A stretch of DNA of 64,000 nt, taken from NCBI RefSeq assembly GCF_003112535.1, contig NZ_BEWA01000003.1, forward strand, positions 372,001-436,000. Reading direction: 5' to 3'. The notes under the pieces were generated by a model. It searched no databases, was not told the origin of the DNA, and was given only the letters and a program-made list of their open reading frames with translations. Origin of the DNA: Streptomyces rishiriensis. GTDB taxonomy: Bacteria > Actinomycetota > Actinomycetes > Streptomycetales > Streptomycetaceae. Below are positions 58,881-64,000 of this stretch, in pieces (position 1 is the stretch's first letter; every line of letters begins with the position of its first letter). Made by a program: the position numbers and the translations under genes.

Positions 58881-59924
58881 ATGCGCGCCACCACCATCCA
58901 CGCCCCCTTCGACATGCGGGTGGAGGACGTACCCGAGCCCGTGGTGCAGCTGCCCACCGACGCGGTGGTCCGGGTGCTGCGCGCCTGCATCTGCGGCAGC
59001 GACCTGTGGGCGTACCGCGGCGAGGCGTCCCGGCAGCCGGGCCAGCGCATCGGGCACGAGTTCCTCGGCGTGGTGGAGGAGACCGGCTCCGACGTGACGA
59101 CGCTGCGGCGCGGCGACCTCGTGGTCGCGCCCTTCATGTGGTCCGACGGCGTCTGCGACTACTGCCGGGAAGGTCTGACGACGTCCTGCGAGCACGGCGG
59201 CTTCTGGGGCTCCGTCGGGTACGACGGCGGTCAGGGCGAGGCCGTGCGCGTGCCGTTCGCCGACGGCACCCTCGTCGGACTGCCCAAGGACGCGGCCTCC
59301 GACGACCGTCTGCTGGCCGCCCTGCTCACCCTTTCCGACGTGCTGGGCACCGGCCACCACGCGGCCCTCGGCGCCGGCGCCCGGCCCGGCGCCACCGTCG
59401 CCGTCGTCGGGGACGGCGCGGTCGGCCTGTGCGCGGTCCTGGCCGCCAAGCGGCTCGGCGCCGAGCGGATCATCGCGCTGGGCCGCCACCGAGCGCGCAC
59501 CGACATCGCGCGCCGCTTCGGCGCCACCGACGTCGTCGCCGAGCGCGGGGACGCGGCGGTCGAGGCCGTCCGCGAACTCACCCGCGGCCAGGGCGCGCAC
59601 GCGGTCGTCGAGGCGGTCGGCACCGAGCAGTCCATGCGGACGGCGCTCGAGGTCGCCCGGGACGGCGGCGCCGTCGGCTTCGTCGGTGTCCCGCACGGCA
59701 GCGGCACCGGCCTCGACCTGAGTGTCATGTTCGACCGCAACATCGCGCTGCGCGGCGGCGTCGCCCCGGTCCGCGCCTACATCCCCGAACTGCTGCCCGA
59801 CGTCCTGAGCGGCGCCATCGACCCGTCGCCCGTCTTCGACCTGACGGTCGGCATCGAGGGCGTCCCGGACGGCTACAAGGCCATGGACGAGCGCACCGCC
59901 CTCAAGGTCATGGTGACCAACTGA
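58881..59924 (+). CDS. Zinc-dependent alcohol dehydrogenase (MDR superfamily)
   Basis: A 347-residue medium-chain dehydrogenase. Catalytic zinc ligands are in RACICGSDLWAYR (Cys) and IGHEFLGVV (His-Glu). The structural zinc lobe is CDYCREGLTTSCEHGGFW, with a reduced Cys set. The dinucleotide-binding sequence is VAVVGDGAVGLCAVLAAKRL. The C-terminal VMFDRNIALRGGVAPVRAYI and TALKVMVTN match the FdhA/threonine-DH-like subgroup. ATG 58881 has AGAAGGA at 9 nt. Substrate unknown. It converges on the CopD-like gene over a perfect hairpin. Confidence 0.9.
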   Translation: MRATTIHAPFDMRVEDVPEPVVQLPTDAVVRVLRACICGSDLWAYRGEASRQPGQRIGHEFLGVVEETGSDVTTLRRGDLVVAPFMWSDGVCDYCREGLTTSCEHGGFWGSVGYDGGQGEAVRVPFADGTLVGLPKDAASDDRLLAALLTLSDVLGTGHHAALGAGARPGATVAVVGDGAVGLCAVLAAKRLGAERIIALGRHRARTDIARRFGATDVVAERGDAAVEAVRELTRGQGAHAVVEAVGTEQSMRTALEVARDGGAVGFVGVPHGSGTGLDLSVMFDRNIALRGGVAPVRAYIPELLPDVLSGAIDPSPVFDLTVGIEGVPDGYKAMDERTALKVMVTN

Positions 59925-59962
59925 CGGGCGCTCCGACGGCGCTCAACAGTTGATCCCGCGCT

Positions 59963-59989
59963 GCTGCCCGTCAACCCTTGACGGGCAGC
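59963..59989. terminator. Bidirectional hairpin terminator
   Basis: GCTGCCCGTCAA (59963-59974) and TTGACGGGCAGC (59978-59989) form a perfect 12-bp stem with a CCC loop. It overlaps the stop codon of the CopD-like gene and lies 39 bp after the alcohol dehydrogenase stop. Confidence 0.8.
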
Positions 59990-60921
59990 GGCACGGCTGT
60001 CAGCAGCCCCGAGACCGCGACCGCCGCGCCCAGCGCGACGACCTCCACGCGCGCGGGGGAGCAGGCGGCCAGCGGGTCGGGGGACCGGCGCAGCCGCGTG
60101 CGCGCCCACAGGGCGAGCAGGGCGACCGCGCCGACCACGAGCACCTTGGCGAGCAGCACGCGCCCGTACGCCGTCGTGGTCAAGAGGTCGAACAGCGGAC
60201 CCGAGGGCATCCGACGCAGCGAGCTGAGCAGTCCGGTCGCGGTGACGGCGGCGAAGAGCACGGCCGCCACGCGCGCGTACAGGCCGAGCAGCGCGCCGCC
60301 CGCCGCGGCCCCGTCCCACCGGCGCAGTGTGCGCAGCACGGTCAGCAGACCGCCCGCCCACAGCGCCGAGCACGTCAGATGCACGACGGTCAGAGCGGAT
60401 CCGAGCAGGGGAGCGGGCTCGGTCGGCGGGTGGGCGCGCAGCGCCTCCGCAAGGACGACCGCTGCCAGCGGCCACGCCTGACGGTTCGGCCGGTGGGAGA
60501 GTGCACAGAGCCCGGCCACCGCGAACGCGATCGCCTCCACCAGCGCGAGCACGCCGGTCCGCGAGCCATGGCCGTGCGGCGCCAGCTCCCCGGCGGCCGC
60601 CGCGGCCGCGAACCCCACGACCGCCGCGTACGGCGCCCAGCCGCAGGGCCGGGCGGGCGGGGCCTTGGGCACTCGTCGGGCGAGGCCGGTCACGAACAGC
60701 TCGCCCGCCTGCACGCTCAGGGCCGCGAACAGGGCCGCCCGCAGCAGTGCGACCGCACCGGAGTCCGACGCCGTGCTCTGCCCCGTGCCGTGGGCGGCGA
60801 CCGGCGGCCCGAGCAGCGGGACCAGTGCCCCGAGCCCGACCAGGGCGAGCAGGGCCACCGCCCGGCCGAAGCCGGTTCGGGGCGCGGAGTCGGTCGCTGC
60901 GGTCGGTCGTATGAGGGCCAT
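59971..60921 (-). CDS. CopD-family copper-resistance-like membrane protein
   Basis: A 316-residue polytopic protein with about eight hydrophobic segments. FGRAVALLALVGLGALVPLL and ALLRAALFAALSVQAGELFV are the first two. LTVVHLTCSALWAGGLLTVL is the CopD-type block with His and Trp, and RVLLAKVLVVGAVALLALWA is also family-typical. ATG 60921 begins MALIRPTAATDSAP. The CopC-like domain sometimes fused to or encoded beside CopD is absent here. A copper role is therefore only suggested by the family. Confidence 0.83.
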   Translation of the reverse strand: MALIRPTAATDSAPRTGFGRAVALLALVGLGALVPLLGPPVAAHGTGQSTASDSGAVALLRAALFAALSVQAGELFVTGLARRVPKAPPARPCGWAPYAAVVGFAAAAAAGELAPHGHGSRTGVLALVEAIAFAVAGLCALSHRPNRQAWPLAAVVLAEALRAHPPTEPAPLLGSALTVVHLTCSALWAGGLLTVLRTLRRWDGAAAGGALLGLYARVAAVLFAAVTATGLLSSLRRMPSGPLFDLLTTTAYGRVLLAKVLVVGAVALLALWARTRLRRSPDPLAACSPARVEVVALGAAVAVSGLLTAVPLPVKG

Positions 60922-61039
60922 GCCAGGATCTTCACCATGCGCCACAAAACGGGGCAAGTTGGATGCGGGTGGGCCTGCGGCGGGCTGTCCGGCCGCGTCC
61001 GGCCGCGGACACGCTCCGAGCCGGCGCGCCCGGATCCGC

Positions 61040-62497
61040 TCAGAGCCAGCGCGCCGGATCCGCTCCCCAAGGTCCCGGCGGCCGCGCCCAGTCGTGCGGC
61101 CCGCCGTCGAACGACACCGGCGGCAGGGCGTACCGCAGCCGCCCGATCGGGCCCTCGGCCTCCCCGAGCCGGGACTCCGGGCCGGCCCGGTCGGCCCCGC
61201 CCTGCTCGCCGTGTCCCTCTCCGCTCTCCGCGCCCCGTCCCCGGGCCCCCTCGGCGGCCGTCTCCTCCTTGGGCGTCCCTTTGCCCTCGTCTTCGCCCAT
61301 CCGGGCGCCCTCGGTCAGCCAGGCCGCCGTCCGGGCCAGCGCCAGCCGGACGAACCGGCTGCCGCCCTCGTGCGACTGCTCGGTCAGCGCGCGAAGGACG
61401 GCGGCGGCCAGCAGATAGCCGGTCCCGTGGTCGAGGGCCTGCGCCGGCAGTGCGCCGGGCCGCTCGGCGGAGCCCTCCGTCGCGGCGATGCCGGTGGCGA
61501 CCTGCACCAGGCTGTCGAATCCGCGGCGCGCGCTCCACGGCCCGTACGCGCCCCATGCCGAGACCTGCGCCACCACCAGCCCGGGCCGGCGCTCCGCCAG
61601 CGCCTCGGGGGAGAGCCCGAACCGGTCCAGAGCGCCCGGCCGGTAGCCGGTGACGACCACGTCCGCCGACCCGAGCAACTCCTCGAAGGCGCGCCGGTCG
61701 GCCGTCAGGTCCAGCAGCGTCGAACGCTTGCCGAAACCCGTGTCCGCGTGCTGGTCGACGAGCTCGGGCAGGCCGGGGGCGTCGACGCGCAGGACGTCCG
61801 CGCCCAGCAGGGCGAGGGTGCGGGTGGCGACCGGTCCGGCGAGGACCCGGGTCAGGTCCAGCACGCGCAGGCCCGCCGCGGGCAGCAGGGGAGTCCCGTC
61901 GAGCGGCGTGAAGGTACGCGTGTGTGCCGCGTCGAGCCGGCCGCGCTCGACCAGGGGGCGGGCGGCGATCGCGGCGGCCTGGGCGTGCGCCGCCCACTCC
62001 CCGGGCGTGCGCAGGGCGACCGCCAGGCCGCCGGCCGCGTACACCGTGTCCTCCACGTCCAGTGCGGCGCGCTCGGCGAGCGTCCTGTCCACGGCGGCCG
62101 GACCGGCGTCCGCGGGCAGCCCCAGCGCGTGCAGCAACCGCTCACGGTGGTGCGGGTAGTTGGCGTGGGTCCGCACCCAGCCGTCGGCCGTCCGCCAGAA
62201 CCGCGAGAGCGGGGCGAAGAGGACGGGCGCCCGTCCGTCGATCAGCAGCCGCCGCTCGCTGACGAACGCGGTGGCCACGGCGTCGTCGTCCACCCGCACC
62301 GCGGGCGTCCGGCCGTGAGAGGCCCGTCGCGCCGCCAGCTCGGCGCCGGCCAGCGCGCACGCCCCGACACAGGCCCGTGCCAGGTCCCGCACGGGAAGCC
62401 GCGCGGGCAGGGCGTCCTCACGGACGACGGTCGACACGCGGGCCAGGAGGGCGGGATCGCCGCCGAGTGCCGACCAAGCCACCTTGATGTCAGTCAT
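61040..62497 (-). CDS. CaiB/BaiF CoA-transferase family III protein
   Basis: A 485-residue family III CoA-transferase. GLRVLDLTRVLAGPVATRTL, ALLGADVLRVDAPGLPELVD and GFGKRSTLLDLTADRRAF are the CoA-binding N-terminal block. DHGTGYLLAAAVLRALTEQS and SAWGAYGPWSARRGFDSLVQ are further family blocks. A ~50-residue Gly/Glu-rich insertion (GKGTPKEETAAEGARGRGAE) interrupts the C-terminal part, and the usual nucleophilic Asp could not be placed with certainty. The first ~200 residues form a second, diverged CaiB-like half. ATG 62497 follows an AT-rich operator-like region. Confidence 0.85.
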   Translation of the reverse strand: MTDIKVAWSALGGDPALLARVSTVVREDALPARLPVRDLARACVGACALAGAELAARRASHGRTPAVRVDDDAVATAFVSERRLLIDGRAPVLFAPLSRFWRTADGWVRTHANYPHHRERLLHALGLPADAGPAAVDRTLAERAALDVEDTVYAAGGLAVALRTPGEWAAHAQAAAIAARPLVERGRLDAAHTRTFTPLDGTPLLPAAGLRVLDLTRVLAGPVATRTLALLGADVLRVDAPGLPELVDQHADTGFGKRSTLLDLTADRRAFEELLGSADVVVTGYRPGALDRFGLSPEALAERRPGLVVAQVSAWGAYGPWSARRGFDSLVQVATGIAATEGSAERPGALPAQALDHGTGYLLAAAVLRALTEQSHEGGSRFVRLALARTAAWLTEGARMGEDEGKGTPKEETAAEGARGRGAESGEGHGEQGGADRAGPESRLGEAEGPIGRLRYALPPVSFDGGPHDWARPPGPWGADPARWL

Positions 62498-62512
62498 GAC
62501 TCAATGATGCAG

Positions 62513-62529
62513 TATTGATTCAATCAATA
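62513..62529. promoter_or_regulatory. 17-bp perfect palindrome upstream of the CoA-transferase gene
   Basis: TATTGATT and AATCAATA (62513-62520 and 62522-62529) are exact complements about a single C. A second, overlapping inverted repeat, TCAAT near 62501 and ATTGA near 62514, lies beside it. The stretch is strongly AT-rich for this genome and suits a TetR- or GntR-type operator; no regulator gene adjoins it. Confidence 0.5.
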
Positions 62530-62636
62530 TATGTGCCGTGGGCGGACACCGCGCAAGGATGCCGCCGCACGCGCGAAGGGCCGGGCGGAAGTCCGCCCGG
62601 CCCTCGAAACGCCCGTCCTTCGCCCGATCCGGGCCG

Positions 62637-64000
62637 CTACTTCACGGCGCGCAGCGCGTTCACGACGCCGAAGCCGAAGAAACCGTTGAGGCGCTTGCCG
62701 CCCACGCACGTGGCGTCCACGACGCCGTTGCCGTCACCGTCGTACGGCTCGGTCGGGCAGCTCGTCGCGTCGGCCTGCAGCTTGAGCAGCGCCTGCAGCT
62801 GCGCCGGGCTCGCGTGCGGGTGCGTCGACTTCAGCAGCGCGGCCACGCCGGCCACGTGCGGGGACGCCATCGAGGTGCCCTGCAGGAATCCGTAAGCGTT
62901 GTTCGGCAGCGTCGACAGGATGCGGCCGTTGGCCGACGGCGTGTCCGGGATCTGGAACTTGTCGCCGCCCGGCGCCGCGACGTCGACGACGCCCAGGCCG
63001 TAGCTGGAGTAGTACGACTTCGTGCCCTTGACGCCCGTCGCGCTCACCGTGACGACGCCCGGCAGCTGGGTCGGGACGTCGAAGCACTCGTGCGGGTCGA
63101 CCGTACGCGTCACCGGCGTGGAGTCGTCGGGGCTGGACGCGTCCTGGAGCGCGTCGGAGTCGAGGTCGTGATTGGAGTTGCCCGCGGAGGCCACATTGAG
63201 CGTGCCCTTCCTCTGGGCGTACAGCTGGGCCCTGTTGACCGCGTCCACGATGGCCCGCTGGTCGGGGTCGTCCATGCAGTTGTACAGCCACGGGTCCACG
63301 TAGTAGCTGTTGTTCGTGACCTCGACGCCGTGGTCGGCGGCGAACACGAACGCGCAGACCACGTTCTCCGGGTAGAAGAGGCCGTCCTTGGGGTCGCTCA
63401 CCTTGATGGCGGCGACCTTGACGCCGGGCGCGACGCCCGACACGCCGATGCCGTTGCGGGCCGCGGCGATCTCACCCGCCACATGGGTCCCGTGGTAGTC
63501 CTCGGCCGGGTTGTACGGGCGCCATGCGCCGGGGGTGGTGTCCGCGACGCCGCCGACGCAGTTCGCCGACTGGGACGCCGAGAAGTTCGGCGCGAGGTCC
63601 GGGTGGGTGTCGTCGACGCCGGTGTCGATGACGGCGACCGTCACCTTCTTGCTGCCGGGGTTGATCGTGGCGGCCTTGTCGGCGCCGATCGCCCGCAGGT
63701 CCCACTGGTCGGCCTCGAGCGGCTCGCTCTGGCCCGCCGCGTCGGACGCCTTCTCGATCTTCGCGGCCTCCGCCTTGGAGAGGACCTGGGCCGCCCCCTC
63801 GTCGGTGGTCCCGGCGGCGCTCAGCGGCGCCGTCCGGGTCGCGCCGGCCGACTGCACGCCGCGCGCCGCGCGTATCTTGGCGCCGAAGCCGGGGTTCGCC
63901 GAATGGACGACGAGCACGCCGATCTTGTCGTAGGCCGCGACGACGGTGCCGCCGGCCTCCGCGATCGCCTTCTTCACCTTCCGGATCGTGCCGTGGTCGG
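62637..64000 (-). CDS. S8-family serine peptidase (subtilisin-like), N-terminus outside window
   Basis: At least 454 residues; the frame is open to the window end, upstream of GTG 63977. The visible start (DHGTIRKVKKAIAEAGG, VLVVHSANPGFGAKI) looks like an I9-type propeptide. The catalytic triad is complete: Asp in VAVIDTGVDDTHPDL, His in DYHGTHVAGEIAA and Ser in FLQGTSMASPHVAGVAALL; the oxyanion Asn is in VASAGNSNHD. A C-terminal region of about 55 residues with two cysteines (TSCPTEPYDGDGNGVVDATC) may form a disulfide. It is presumably secreted, but the signal peptide is not in the window. Confidence 0.92.
   Translation of the reverse strand, partial: DHGTIRKVKKAIAEAGGTVVAAYDKIGVLVVHSANPGFGAKIRAARGVQSAGATRTAPLSAAGTTDEGAAQVLSKAEAAKIEKASDAAGQSEPLEADQWDLRAIGADKAATINPGSKKVTVAVIDTGVDDTHPDLAPNFSASQSANCVGGVADTTPGAWRPYNPAEDYHGTHVAGEIAAARNGIGVSGVAPGVKVAAIKVSDPKDGLFYPENVVCAFVFAADHGVEVTNNSYYVDPWLYNCMDDPDQRAIVDAVNRAQLYAQRKGTLNVASAGNSNHDLDSDALQDASSPDDSTPVTRTVDPHECFDVPTQLPGVVTVSATGVKGTKSYYSSYGLGVVDVAAPGGDKFQIPDTPSANGRILSTLPNNAYGFLQGTSMASPHVAGVAALLKSTHPHASPAQLQALLKLQADATSCPTEPYDGDGNGVVDATCVGGKRLNGFFGFGVVNALRAVK

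Overview
The window is high-GC actinobacterial DNA, almost certainly from a Streptomyces chromosome. Support comes from the strong codon bias, the frequent GTG starts, the stop/start overlaps of ATGA and GTGA type, and marker genes: a Gbn-type GATC-binding protein, a sortase substrate ending in LAQTG, the ectABCD operon beside a cobalamin cluster, and methylisoborneol genes. Gene order from the ect operon through the cob cluster to pit, ABC-F and gbn looks like a conserved Streptomyces core neighbourhood. SCO names below are recalled homologies, not search results.

Layout. 1-3.1 kb: an IclR regulator (cut by the window edge) diverging from an aldehyde dehydrogenase, then a DUF1349 protein. 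3.05-3.84 kb: an IS630-type element whose transposase carries an in-frame internal deletion. 3.9-7.65 kb: a three-gene operon for 2-methylisoborneol, made of a family 2B encapsulin shell with a cyclic-nucleotide-binding domain (EshA type), its cargo 2-methylisoborneol synthase, and geranyl diphosphate C-methyltransferase. 8-10.5 kb: GNAT, DsbA-like and class V aminotransferase genes. 10.5-13.7 kb: ectABCD for ectoine and 5-hydroxyectoine, with a SigB-like promoter candidate. 14.3-20.4 kb: an aminotransferase, a polar amino-acid ABC transporter operon, an amidohydrolase and a wall-anchored protein.

20.5-38.6 kb: twelve cobalamin genes on the minus strand in two coupled blocks (cobD-cobQ-cobN-chelatase I/D-cobO-cobB-cobI and cobM-cobL-cbiG/cobJ-cbiX-cobC), headed by a cobalamin riboswitch and split by a ZIP metal transporter on the plus strand. 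38.7-40.3 kb: the phosphate transporter pit gene with a PHO box. 40.4-47.9 kb: an aldolase, a hydrolase, an unknown protein, a VOC protein, an ABC-F ATPase preceded by a 7-codon, apparently leaderless upstream ORF and hairpin, gbn in a GATC-rich region, and an enoyl-CoA hydratase. 47.9-51 kb: an Asp23/AmaP envelope-stress module. 51-64 kb: SDR, GH15, SURF1, a small Cys-rich protein, DEDDh exonuclease, a VIT-type transporter preceded by a well-supported 22-codon small ORF and a G-rich repeat, sterol desaturase, lysoplasmalogenase, alcohol dehydrogenase, CopD-like, CoA transferase, and a subtilase cut by the window end.

The most interesting signals are regulatory: the ABC-F leader, the GATC cluster around gbn, the small ORF before the VIT gene, the SURF1 start-codon inverted repeat, and the interrupted cob transcript. 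The encapsulin operon is the most striking system, but it belongs to an already described family. I saw no tRNA, rRNA, CRISPR array or phage.
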